Assembly: GCA_965140405.1 (NCBI GenBank)
Contig: OZ223208.1
Coordinates: 930,001 to 994,000 of the forward strand
Reading direction: 5' to 3'
DNA length: 64,000 bases
Origin: G963556115 sp963666605
GTDB taxonomy: Bacteria > Planctomycetota > SZUA-567
Below are positions 18,221 to 27,078 of the stretch, one piece after another; within the stretch, counting starts at the first letter, position 1; every line of letters begins with the position of its first letter. A program made the translations under genes and the position numbers. The notes beneath the pieces were generated by a model that worked only from the letters and a program-made list of their open reading frames with translations, ran no database searches and had not been told where the DNA came from.

Positions 18221-18778
18221 ATGGGATATGTTGGTAGAGGTGGAGAAAAACTCGAATGGGCATTAGATGAATTTTCTGTGTCGGTAGAGGGGCTTATCTG
18301 TTGTGATTTGGGTAGCAATGTTGGAGGCTTTGTAGATTGTCTACTCCAACATGGAGCCAGCAAGGTCTACTCGGTAGACACCTCTTACGGAACACTTGCC
18401 TGGACACTTCGTAACGATGAGCGTGTTGTTGTCATGGAGAGAACTAATGCCTTACATGTTGAGATACCAGAGGATGTCGATCTGGTTACATGCGATGTAG
18501 GATGGACAAAACAGGAGAAAATCCTACCAAAAGCCCAGTCACTACTAAAACCTGATGGGAAAATTCTCAGCTTACTCAAACCTCAATATGAGGCATTCAG
18601 AGAAGAGATGGAGAAGGGAAGAAAGGGTCGAGTAAGAGAAGAATCTTTAGATGCTATCCTTTCCAGAGTCAAGGAAAGTGCCATAAAAACCGGTCTAAAA
18701 CTGAGTGGCCCATCACGAGCTCCATTTCTAGGCGGCAAAGGAAAAAACCCTGAGTTTTATTTTCTTTTAGAATCCTAG
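18221..18778 (+). CDS. TlyA/FtsJ-like 2'-O-methyltransferase without S4 domain
   Basis: This 185-residue protein starts with YVGRGGEKLEWALDEF and continues with ICCDLGSNVGGFVDCLLQHGA, which closely follow the TlyA family pattern (RGG-x-KL, D-x-G-x-x-x-GGF-x-D). It also has DLVTCDVGW and KPQYEAF, matching the FtsJ-fold catalytic block. TlyA proteins 2'-O-methylate rRNA and normally carry an N-terminal S4 RNA-binding domain of about 60 residues; here the chain begins at the end of that region. The TlyA KPQFE Lys is retained. Methyltransferase activity is likely; the RNA target is uncertain. Upstream is a 187-bp divergent spacer. Confidence 0.8.
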   Translation: MGYVGRGGEKLEWALDEFSVSVEGLICCDLGSNVGGFVDCLLQHGASKVYSVDTSYGTLAWTLRNDERVVVMERTNALHVEIPEDVDLVTCDVGWTKQEKILPKAQSLLKPDGKILSLLKPQYEAFREEMEKGRKGRVREESLDAILSRVKESAIKTGLKLSGPSRAPFLGGKGKNPEFYFLLES

Positions 18779-18898
18779 AAAGTTTATCTTGACTAAAAAA
18801 TAGATATCCTGTAATGTACCAAATGTTGCGCTTTGCTAATTTGCATAATACGATTTGTAAACACACTAGGTTTAATCTTGAATAGGTGATATAACTCA

Positions 18899-21800
18899 AT
18901 GCTGACTGAAAAAGTATCACAAAAGATCTCCACCCTATCTTCAGACCTTGCGGTAGCAATATCTTTAGACGATCCACAAGCATGGCAAGAACTCTCTGCA
19001 CTATGTAATGATATCAATTTCGACTTGATATCTGAAGCTGAGTTTATTCTTTCTGATATTGCAGCCCGTGCTAAAGACATATTTACGCACTTGTATGAAG
19101 CTACAAATGCGAATACTGACACCGCAGTCTCACACCTAAAAAATCTTATTTCTATACTCAGTAATGCAGTAGATAATCAGACATACGATCAGGCTCTAGC
19201 TCGAGAAGTTGTAGCAAATACTGACCTTTACCTTTCAGATCTTGAAAACCTTAGCAAATCAACCAACGCAGAACCAATGATTGAGATTGATGAAGAATTT
19301 ATGCAAGAGATTGAAGGTAGAATAGATAGACTTGAGACTATACTTTTCAAAGTACTACAAGACGGCTGTAATGACGCAGAAGAGTGCCGTGGCATATTCA
19401 GAGAGTTTCATACCCTAAAGGGAGAAGCAGGTATCCTTGGTTTGACAGTACTGAGCGGTTTCTGGCACTCTGTAGAAGAGGTTATTCAAGATGCACGCTC
19501 AGGAAACCTTTACTTTACTAGAGAGTCTATTGATTCTCTACTGCAAATGGTAAAATTTGGTAGAGACCTCCTTAGAAATGGCAAACTTGATGATACCCAG
19601 AAAGCTGAATCTCAAGAAACACTGGCTCAGTTGAATTCAATTATAAACAGCATAACTGGGGGCAATCTCACTCTTGGTTCACCGCCACCAAGTCTTGAGC
19701 CAATAGACTTTTCCGATGATTCGCCAAAAGCCATAATTGTTGAAGATAAAAACTTCTCATTCGAAGAGAATATTGATAAAATTGAGGATGAGGACGAAGA
19801 TCTAACATTCAATCATCCTGACGAAGATGTTGAAGACGACTTCTTTACAATGGAGCCAGACAATGAATCAATAGAAGAAGAGAACGAGGTTACATATAAT
19901 GAAGCTAACCCGGAAGCTGACATTCCTGAAGTCGAAACTTCGGTTGAAACACCAATGACAAAGACTCCCGATCCAATAATTGTTGAAAAGCCTGTTGTAA
20001 AAGAGCAAACAAAGCCTCCAGAACAACCAAAACCTGCACAAACGGGACAAGAAACAGCGTCATTTTCTCCAGAGCCTGTAGCAGATAAAGAATTACCCAG
20101 ACCAGTTGAAGAAAAGGATGTTGAAAGCTACTCTCTGCGCAATGTCCAGATTGAGGTCAAAAAACTTGATGCACTGCTCGATATAGTCAGCGAAGTATCG
20201 CTTATTGGCTCACACCTATCTAGTAACCTTGATTTAAGTAAGATCCCTTCTGTTTCTGGAGATCTACAGGAATTGATGCGCTTTTGCCGAACCTTGAATG
20301 ATATGGCAAGCTCTTTTAGAATGACACCTATTGCCCCACTCTTCCACCGAATCCATCGAGCAGCGACAGATGCAGCCAGAGCAATGAACAAACAGGTAGA
20401 CCTAATTCTTGAAGGACAAGACACCAAGGTCGACCGTATTGTTATAGAACGACTCAGCTCAGCTCTTATCCATCTTGTGCGCAACTCAGTAGGACATGGG
20501 ATAGAGCCTTCGGGCAAGAGAAGAGAAGCTAATAAATCCCCAGTAGGCAAGGTTATGCTGAGCGCACGCCAAACAGGCGCAGATATCATTATAGAACTCA
20601 GCGATGACGGCTCAGGTCTCAATACCGACAAAATCAAAGAAAAGGCCATCAATATTGGGTGTATCCCAGCCGACAACAACCTCAAGGAATCAGAAATTAT
20701 AGACCTTATATTCTCCAGCGGATTTTCTACTTCAGACTCTGTAGACGGAATATCAGGTAGAGGTGTTGGCATGTCAATTGTCAAAGAATCTATGGACTCA
20801 CTCCGAGGTCGTATTGAGGTCGATAATAAACCGGGAGAAGGAGTAACATTCAGACTCCGCTTCCCAGTAGCACTAGCTGCTGTAGAAGCACTCCTAGTCA
20901 CCCTTGGTGAGAATATCATAGCTATTCCTGTTCAGTCTGTGAGGGAGACCTTCAAACTTGAACCTGATCAACTTTCGACTATTGAAGGCAGAGGGAATAT
21001 GGTAAATGTTAGAGGAGTTATAGTCCCTCTAATAAAGATGTCAGATTTCCTAGGTATAGAAGGTCGAGAAAATTTTGAAGGAGGAGTATTAATCCTTGTT
21101 GACGAAGGTGACAAGCTTGCAACAATCCTAGTTGACACTGTAATGGAGACTAGACAGGTTGTCATAAGACAACTTGAAGGACAACTTAGAGATATCCCAG
21201 AGATTACCGGTTGTGCACTACTGAGCGACCGCCAAATAGCTTTAGTATTAGACACTAGGCGTGTAATAGAAAACTCATACATTGCATCAGGAACAGCATA
21301 CTCTGATGCTGGAGCAGTAAAAGTAGCATCGGAAAGAAAGGTCGAAGTCGTCACTATCGGCTCAAACGCAGTAGGAATTATTGACTTCATAGTAAGAGCT
21401 AGAAAAGCAGACGGCAGCATCAAGAATCATAAATTTGCTATAAATGCTTTCAAGACACGTGAATTTGTCCCTGCAACCCAACTCACTCCAGTTCCAGATA
21501 TGCCTAAAGGCTTTGCAGGCATGCTACTGCTCCGTGACGAGACAATTCCAGTAATGTCTCTAGATATACTACTAGGCCTACCTTACAACGGAGAGCGTTC
21601 AGAAGAGTTTGAAAATATTATTATTATCTGTGAATTCTCAGGCGTAACAGTCGGTTTTATTGTTACCGAAGTAAATAGTGTCAGTTATATTTCTTGGAAT
21701 GACATCGCCCCTCCTCCTCACGGTGGGCCACTAGTTACATTAAACCACGTCATAGGTACGATTCTAATCTCAGCTATTGAAAACGTGGTTCATCACCAAC

Positions 21801-22321
21801 ATAATGAGAATAGCGATCCAAATGAGGTGGCTTTTTTACTGGATTTCGAACAAATCGTACAACAGGTAATTACTCTGTATGATGATATTGGTGACAGCCT
21901 CTCGGAGATAACACTACGCAAGGACATCACTAAAATTCTATTGGTTGAAGACTCACCACTTATCAGAAAAGAGACTGCAAGAGCTCTTGAAGAGAATAAT
22001 ATACAAGTACTACAGGCAAGTGATGGCTTGGAAGCTCAGAGTATTTTAGAGCAACTATACAAGCAATCTCGAAATGACCAAAAGAGCATTTTCAACTACT
22101 TAGACCTGATATTATCAGATATAGAGATGCCACAAATGGACGGATACAGCCTTACCCAGTTTGTTAAGAACCACCCTGATTTACGTCTTTTACCTGTATT
22201 ACTCCATAGCTCACTTACCAATGATTCTATTGTTGCTCGTGCAAAAGAGGTACATGCTGATGGTTTTGTACCTAAGTGCGACCCACAAAAGCTTGTAGAA
22301 CATCTTAGAAAATACATCTAA
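18899..22321 (+). CDS. CheA-CheV-type hybrid chemotaxis kinase
   Basis: This is a 1140-residue multidomain kinase. The N-terminal ~120 residues are helical. An HPt domain (about 130-235) carries His171 in FHTLKGEAG. An acidic, Pro-rich linker (270-405) follows, then a P3-like helical region (410-505). The HATPase domain (about 510-665) has HLVRNSVGHGIE (N box), DDGSG (G1) and GRGVGMSIV (G2). A CheW domain (about 670-800) is followed by a second CheW-like domain (about 815-985). A C-terminal receiver (about 1010-1140) contains LLVEDSPL, DLILSDIEMPQMDG and FVPKCDP with intact Asp and Lys. The last two domains reproduce CheV, so this looks like CheA fused to CheV. No receptor, CheR, CheB or CheY gene is adjacent. 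It could act in motility or an alternative chemosensory output. Confidence 0.9.
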   Translation: MLTEKVSQKISTLSSDLAVAISLDDPQAWQELSALCNDINFDLISEAEFILSDIAARAKDIFTHLYEATNANTDTAVSHLKNLISILSNAVDNQTYDQALAREVVANTDLYLSDLENLSKSTNAEPMIEIDEEFMQEIEGRIDRLETILFKVLQDGCNDAEECRGIFREFHTLKGEAGILGLTVLSGFWHSVEEVIQDARSGNLYFTRESIDSLLQMVKFGRDLLRNGKLDDTQKAESQETLAQLNSIINSITGGNLTLGSPPPSLEPIDFSDDSPKAIIVEDKNFSFEENIDKIEDEDEDLTFNHPDEDVEDDFFTMEPDNESIEEENEVTYNEANPEADIPEVETSVETPMTKTPDPIIVEKPVVKEQTKPPEQPKPAQTGQETASFSPEPVADKELPRPVEEKDVESYSLRNVQIEVKKLDALLDIVSEVSLIGSHLSSNLDLSKIPSVSGDLQELMRFCRTLNDMASSFRMTPIAPLFHRIHRAATDAARAMNKQVDLILEGQDTKVDRIVIERLSSALIHLVRNSVGHGIEPSGKRREANKSPVGKVMLSARQTGADIIIELSDDGSGLNTDKIKEKAINIGCIPADNNLKESEIIDLIFSSGFSTSDSVDGISGRGVGMSIVKESMDSLRGRIEVDNKPGEGVTFRLRFPVALAAVEALLVTLGENIIAIPVQSVRETFKLEPDQLSTIEGRGNMVNVRGVIVPLIKMSDFLGIEGRENFEGGVLILVDEGDKLATILVDTVMETRQVVIRQLEGQLRDIPEITGCALLSDRQIALVLDTRRVIENSYIASGTAYSDAGAVKVASERKVEVVTIGSNAVGIIDFIVRARKADGSIKNHKFAINAFKTREFVPATQLTPVPDMPKGFAGMLLLRDETIPVMSLDILLGLPYNGERSEEFENIIIICEFSGVTVGFIVTEVNSVSYISWNDIAPPPHGGPLVTLNHVIGTILISAIENVVHHQHNENSDPNEVAFLLDFEQIVQQVITLYDDIGDSLSEITLRKDITKILLVEDSPLIRKETARALEENNIQVLQASDGLEAQSILEQLYKQSRNDQKSIFNYLDLILSDIEMPQMDGYSLTQFVKNHPDLRLLPVLLHSSLTNDSIVARAKEVHADGFVPKCDPQKLVEHLRKYI

Positions 22322-22532
22322 ATCCCTAAAATAACAGTGTATTTCTAAAAATAGAAGTTAGAAACAACAAACTTTGAGCTTACTTTTTATGAATATCTCT
22401 TAAATAATAATATAGCAGCGTTTATCGAGCAAATCTTTTCGGCTAAAGTTGCATAAAATTCTATATAAACCCTTGCATTACCCACGCTTTATACATATAG
22501 TTACTACTCACATTACTTTATAGTAACCATGC

Positions 22533-22576
22533 ACAGAAGCAGGTTACAGTGAATTTCTAGCTGTAAGTCCTTCTGT
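22533..22576 (+). promoter_or_regulatory. Leader stem-loop upstream of fusA
   Basis: ACAGA, AGG and TTACAG pair in order with CTGTAA, CCT and TCTGT to form a bulged hairpin ending 21 nt before the fusA start codon. GGTTAC within it can pair instead with GTAACC at 22523-22528, an alternative that would open it. An attenuation or autoregulatory role is inference. The rest of the 22322-22597 leader is featureless AT-rich DNA. Confidence 0.35.
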
Positions 22577-22597
22577 TTATACATCTTAAGGAAACCT

Positions 22598-24676
22598 ATG
22601 AGTGCGACTAACACTCCGCTGGGAAATATTCGTAATATCGGGATCATTGCTCACATTGATGCCGGGAAGACGACTACTACCGAGCGAATTCTATATTATT
22701 CTGGCAAAGAGCACCGCATGGGCGAAGTCCATGAAGGTACTGCCATTATGGACTATATGCAGGACGAGCAGGAGCGTGGAATCACCATAACCTCTGCTGC
22801 CACAACCTTTTTTTGGAAAAAACATCAAGTAAACCTGATTGACACTCCAGGACACGTAGACTTCACTGCAGAGGTAGAGAGAAGCTTACGAGTACTTGAC
22901 GGCGCAGTTGCTGTCTTCTGTGGAGTTGGTGGCGTTGAGGCTCAATCTGAGACTGTCTGGAGACAGGCAGACCGCTATCACGTCCCAAACCTTGCATTTA
23001 TCAACAAACTCGACAGATCAGGAGCAGAGGTAGATCATGTACTTGACGAGATGCGTGAAAGACTCCTTGCCAACCCTCTACAACTCCAGCTTCCAGTTGG
23101 AATAGAGGATGATTTCATCGGTGTAATTGACCTCATAACAATGCAACAGATTACCTATAACGATGAAAATGGTGACAACATAACGATAGGTGATATCGGT
23201 GAAGAATATATGGATGATGCTGAGCTACACCACCTGCACCTAGTAGAGACTGTTGCCGAGTCAGACGAAGCACTTATGGAGAAGTACCTAGAAAACGATG
23301 AGTTAAGTATCGAAGATATTAAAGCAGGCATCCGAAAACTTACCCTAGAACGCAAGATCACCCCTGTACTCTTAGGTTCATCACTACGAAATAAAGGCGT
23401 ACAACCACTATTGGATGCAATTGTCGACTACCTTCCATCTCCAAAAGATGTCCCAGAGATGACAGGTCACGATCCTAAGGATCACAAAAAGATTTTTACA
23501 TGCAAGCCTCTACGCAAAGAACCATTCTGCGCTCTTGCATTCAAGATTACAGATGACCAGCACGGGCCACTAACCTTCCTCCGCATATATTCTGGAGAAT
23601 TGAATGAAGGAGAACGTGTTATCGTCAGCTCTAGCGGTCGAAAAGAACGTGCAAGTCGAATCTGGAGAATGCACGCAGATCACAGAGACCGCGAGAAGTC
23701 GGTAGGTCCCGGAGAGATTGTAGGTGTTAGTGGATTCAAATTTGCCTCTACAGGTGACACAATCTGTAGTGAAGGTGCACAGCTTATCGAGCTCGAACCT
23801 CCAAAATTCCCATCTACGGTTATCAGCATGGCTATAGAACCAAGAAGTAATGATGATCGCGATAAACTGATGGAAGTACTTGAGAAGCTTTCAAGAGAAG
23901 ATCCAACTTTCAATTATAGAACAGATGAAGAGACTGGTCAGCTAATTCTTTCAGGTATGGGAGAACTACACCTGGATATTATCTCTACTCGTATTACGCG
24001 TGACTATAAGGTCGCTTGCAATACTGGTAATCCAAGAGTAACTTACAGAGAAGCAGTTGTTGGTACTGGCAGTGGCAGTGGCGAATTTGAACAATCAATG
24101 GGCGGCAAGGAGCACTATGCAAGAGTAGATCTTACTGTTAAGAGAATCTCTACCAGTGATCCTGAACTTGAGATATCAGCGTCAGAGATGTCTATCAACC
24201 CACACTCACATCCAGCTATTGAAGAAGGATTTGAAGGTGGCTGTATCTCTGGTCCACTAGGCGGTTACCCTATAATACATGTAAAAGCTGAAGTAACTGG
24301 TGGAGCAACTAGAGAAGGGTGTGAGAGTGAAGTTGCCTTTACTGCAGCTACAGAAGCAGCAATGAGAGACGCCATTAATAAAGCAGGAGCAGAACTCCTT
24401 GAGCCTATAATGACTCTAGAAGTAACTACGCCTGACGAATTTATGGGAGGCATTATTCACGATCTCAATGGACGTCGTTGTGAAGTTCAGGAGATCGGTG
24501 ATAGAGGAAACCTCAAGGTTGTACATGCCAAAGCCCCACTTGCAGAGATGTTTGGCTACGCAACAGTAGTCAGAGGCCTTTCAACTGGCAGGGCAAGCTA
24601 TAGCATGGAACCAAGCTCTTTTGCACCAGTTCCACGTAAGAAGTGGCAAGAAATACTTGGCTACAACCCAGAATAA
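22598..24676 (+). CDS. fusA: Elongation factor G
   Basis: This 692-residue translational GTPase drives ribosomal translocation. Its GTPase motifs are AHIDAGKTTTTERI (P loop), ERGITITSA (switch I), DTPGH and NKLD. Domains II-V follow: GPLTFLRIYSGEL (II), SREDPTF with SGMGELHLD (III), GNPRVTYRE (IV) and EPIMTLEVTTPDEFMG (V). The C-terminus GRASYSMEPSSFAPVP differs from the common GRA-x-YTMEF pattern and resembles that of divergent EF-G subfamilies. Neither rpsL nor rpsG precedes it, although both do in the usual str operon. AAGGA lies upstream of the ATG. A lipoprotein gene separates it from tuf. Confidence 0.96.
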   Translation: MSATNTPLGNIRNIGIIAHIDAGKTTTTERILYYSGKEHRMGEVHEGTAIMDYMQDEQERGITITSAATTFFWKKHQVNLIDTPGHVDFTAEVERSLRVLDGAVAVFCGVGGVEAQSETVWRQADRYHVPNLAFINKLDRSGAEVDHVLDEMRERLLANPLQLQLPVGIEDDFIGVIDLITMQQITYNDENGDNITIGDIGEEYMDDAELHHLHLVETVAESDEALMEKYLENDELSIEDIKAGIRKLTLERKITPVLLGSSLRNKGVQPLLDAIVDYLPSPKDVPEMTGHDPKDHKKIFTCKPLRKEPFCALAFKITDDQHGPLTFLRIYSGELNEGERVIVSSSGRKERASRIWRMHADHRDREKSVGPGEIVGVSGFKFASTGDTICSEGAQLIELEPPKFPSTVISMAIEPRSNDDRDKLMEVLEKLSREDPTFNYRTDEETGQLILSGMGELHLDIISTRITRDYKVACNTGNPRVTYREAVVGTGSGSGEFEQSMGGKEHYARVDLTVKRISTSDPELEISASEMSINPHSHPAIEEGFEGGCISGPLGGYPIIHVKAEVTGGATREGCESEVAFTAATEAAMRDAINKAGAELLEPIMTLEVTTPDEFMGGIIHDLNGRRCEVQEIGDRGNLKVVHAKAPLAEMFGYATVVRGLSTGRASYSMEPSSFAPVPRKKWQEILGYNPE

Positions 24677-24724
24677 AAAGAATACCTACTCTAAAAAGAG
24701 TATAATATTATAAAGGAGAAGTTT

Positions 24725-25201
24725 ATGCATATCACCAAGAGATTAGTAGCGGTATTCATATTATCAGCTATCTTACTAATTGGTTGCGCTCCTGTGAAGC
24801 CTACGACGAGCAATGTCTCTGAATTACCAGAAGCAAGTATTGCCAAAGTAGAAGCAAAAGAAGCTTTAAAAGAGTGGCAGACGCTTCTTGAAAATGGTCA
24901 GAATCTTGAATTTATTCAGGCATGCATGCCAAATGAAGTTTATGAAATGTCGATTGACGAAAGTGGTAATCTGAACCCAGAGGTATTAGCCAAGTTAAGA
25001 GCTTATGCACCAAAAGTAGTAAATGCTCTAAATGAAGCACAATATATCGAGCCGGAGATTGTTGGTGATGCTGTTGTATTTAAATATAATGATATTCACA
25101 CATCTGGTGGATTTTTTAAAGAGGATAAAATTTATCTTAGCAAAAAGAACGGTCGTTGGTTCTTTAATGGACCCATTGTCCAAAATGCCTCTAGCATGTA
25201 G
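24725..25201 (+). CDS. Small lipoprotein of unknown function
   Basis: This 158-residue protein has a signal sequence and lipobox LLIGC (Cys at about residue 21), predicting a lipid-anchored envelope protein. The mature part has an alpha-beta pattern (KEWQTLLENGQNLEFIQACM early; DKIYLSKKNGRWFFNGP late) that recalls small NTF2-like or DUF4878-type domains, but I cannot assign a family. GGAG lies 8 nt before the ATG. It sits 48 bp after fusA and 75 bp before tuf, an unusual place for an envelope protein, so it may be co-transcribed with translation genes. Confidence 0.75.
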   Translation: MHITKRLVAVFILSAILLIGCAPVKPTTSNVSELPEASIAKVEAKEALKEWQTLLENGQNLEFIQACMPNEVYEMSIDESGNLNPEVLAKLRAYAPKVVNALNEAQYIEPEIVGDAVVFKYNDIHTSGGFFKEDKIYLSKKNGRWFFNGPIVQNASSM

Positions 25202-25276
25202 TTAGATAGTAAATAATTTTGTATTGTTTATATATTAATTGTAGTTAATAATTATTTTAATTAGGAGAAATCGAAA

Positions 25277-26482
25277 ATGGCTAAAGAATCATTCCAAAGA
25301 AACAAGCCACACATCAACGTTGGTACAATTGGTCACGTTGACCATGGTAAGACAACAACTACTGCTGCTCTTACAACAGTATCAGCTAATCTTTACGGTG
25401 GTGCTGCTATCGCTTATGATGAAGTTGCAAAGGCTTCAGAATCTCAGGGTCGTCGTGACTCTACAAAGATTCTAACTATCGCTACTTCACACGTTGAGTA
25501 CGAATCAGAGAATCGTCACTACGCTCACGTTGACTGCCCAGGTCACGCGGATTACGTAAAGAACATGATTACTGGTGCTGCTCAGATGGATGGTGCTATC
25601 CTTGTTGTAGAAGCTCCATCAGGTCCAATGCCTCAGACTCGTGAACACATTCTTCTTGCTCGTCAGGTTGCTGTGCCAAAGGTTCTTGTTTTCCTAAACA
25701 AGTGTGACCTAATGGAAGGCGAAGAAGAACTTGTTGAACTAGTAGAGATGGAAATTCGTGAGCTTCTAACTAAGTACGACTTCCCAGGTGATGATCTTCC
25801 ACTAGTTAAGGGTTCTGCTCTTAAGGCTATCGAAGACCCAACTGATGAAACAAGTGGTATCAAGCTTCTTCTAGATACAATGGACGAGTACTTTGATATT
25901 CCAGAACGCGAAGATGACAAACCATTCCTAATGCCTATCGAGGACGTATTCAGCATCAAGGGTCGTGGTACAGTTGTTACAGGTCGTGTTGAACGTGGTA
26001 CAATCAAGATGCAGGATAAGGTTGAGATTGTTGGTCTTGGTAATACTCAAGAAACAGTATGTACTGGTGTTGAAATGTTCCAGAAGACACTTGACGTAGG
26101 TGTTCCAGGGGATAACCTTGGTGTTCTTCTTCGTGGTGTTGAAAAAGACGCAGTTGGTCGTGGTATGGTACTATGTGCTCCTAAGAGTATCAAGCCTCTT
26201 AGAAAGTTCCTCGGAGAAGTATACGTACTAACTTCAGAAGAAGGTGGTCGTCACACTCCATTCTTCACTGGTTACCGTCCACAGTTCTACTTCCGTACAA
26301 CAGACGTTACTGGTCAGGCTATCCTACCAGAAGGTGTTGAAATGGTAATGCCTGGTGATAACATCACTATGAACATCGAACTTATTGACAATATCGCTCT
26401 TGAAGAACAGCTTCGTTTTGCTATCCGTGAAGGTGGTAGAACTGTAGGTTCTGGCGTTGTTACTCAAATCTTCGAAGAATAA
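25277..26482 (+). CDS. tuf: Elongation factor Tu with altered switch I
   Basis: This 401-residue EF-Tu delivers aminoacyl-tRNA to the ribosome. GHVDHGKTTT, DCPGH, NKCD and the C-terminal REGGRTVGSGVV block are all standard. The effector loop is not. Between YGGAA and TSHVEY there are about five more residues than in E. coli EF-Tu, and the nearly universal RGITI reads TKILTI, keeping the Thr but not the Arg-Gly. The codon usage (many GGT, CGT, GTT) differs from its neighbours and suits very high expression. GGAG lies upstream. The altered loop may be a lineage trait rather than loss of function. Confidence 0.95.
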   Translation: MAKESFQRNKPHINVGTIGHVDHGKTTTTAALTTVSANLYGGAAIAYDEVAKASESQGRRDSTKILTIATSHVEYESENRHYAHVDCPGHADYVKNMITGAAQMDGAILVVEAPSGPMPQTREHILLARQVAVPKVLVFLNKCDLMEGEEELVELVEMEIRELLTKYDFPGDDLPLVKGSALKAIEDPTDETSGIKLLLDTMDEYFDIPEREDDKPFLMPIEDVFSIKGRGTVVTGRVERGTIKMQDKVEIVGLGNTQETVCTGVEMFQKTLDVGVPGDNLGVLLRGVEKDAVGRGMVLCAPKSIKPLRKFLGEVYVLTSEEGGRHTPFFTGYRPQFYFRTTDVTGQAILPEGVEMVMPGDNITMNIELIDNIALEEQLRFAIREGGRTVGSGVVTQIFEE

Positions 26483-26506
26483 TATTGGAATCAATTTTAT
26501 CTTATC

Positions 26507-26541
26507 CTGCGAGGTAGATACCTTAGATATTTACCTTGCAG
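26507..26541 (+). promoter_or_regulatory. Hairpin in the tuf-rpsJ spacer
   Basis: A 14-bp stem with two G-U wobbles (CTGCGAGGTAGATA with TATTTACCTTGCAG, 7-nt loop) starts 24 bp after tuf, with no T run after it. It may be a processing site, a partial terminator or a binding site for a ribosomal protein. Confidence 0.45.
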
Positions 26542-26649
26542 TGTAATACCGCAGATGGTGTTGCACTTAAATTAACCGTCTCTAGTCAAAACTGGGATTA
26601 CCAAGAAGTAATAACTGACAACTACAGACACAATACTAGGAGAAATAAT

Positions 26650-26964
26650 ATGGCGGAAAAGATTCGCATCCGCATGAAGGCTTACGATCACGATATCCTT
26701 GATTCATGGAGCAAGAAGATTGTAGAAGCTGCAAAGAGTACTGGCGCACGTGTAGCAGGACCAATTCCTCTACCTACTCGTATTGAAAAATACTGTGTTC
26801 TACGTGGTCCACACGTAAACAAGAAGAGTCGTGAACAGTTTGAAATCCGTACCCACAAGCGTGTCGTTTACATCACTGAGTTCTCACCATCTACTATCGA
26901 TGTAATCAGCAAAGTAATTCCACCACGTGGTGTCGACCTCAATGTAAAACAATTCTCAAACTAA
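26650..26964 (+). CDS. rpsJ: 30S ribosomal protein S10
   Basis: This is a 104-residue S10, a 30S head component that also acts in transcription antitermination (NusE). Family blocks include KIRIRMKAYDHDILD, GPIPLPTRIEKYCVLRGPHVNKKSREQFE and HKRVVYI. The ATG at 26650 follows GGAG at the right distance; the frame is open further upstream (to 26536) but that part is leader. It lies 167 bp after tuf and 114 bp before rplC. Confidence 0.97.
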   Translation: MAEKIRIRMKAYDHDILDSWSKKIVEAAKSTGARVAGPIPLPTRIEKYCVLRGPHVNKKSREQFEIRTHKRVVYITEFSPSTIDVISKVIPPRGVDLNVKQFSN

Positions 26965-27078
26965 GAGTAATTTTGAATTGCATTGAATATTGTTATTTAG
27001 TATCAAAAGTTACAAGCATACTAAATACCTATTTAAATATTATATTAACGCTGATTTTGTTCAGCAAAGGAGGCAAAT

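Noticed and set aside
26536..26649. N-terminal extension of S10
   Set aside because: The frame is open by chance through the leader; the ATG at 26650 has the ribosome site and gives the normal S10 length.
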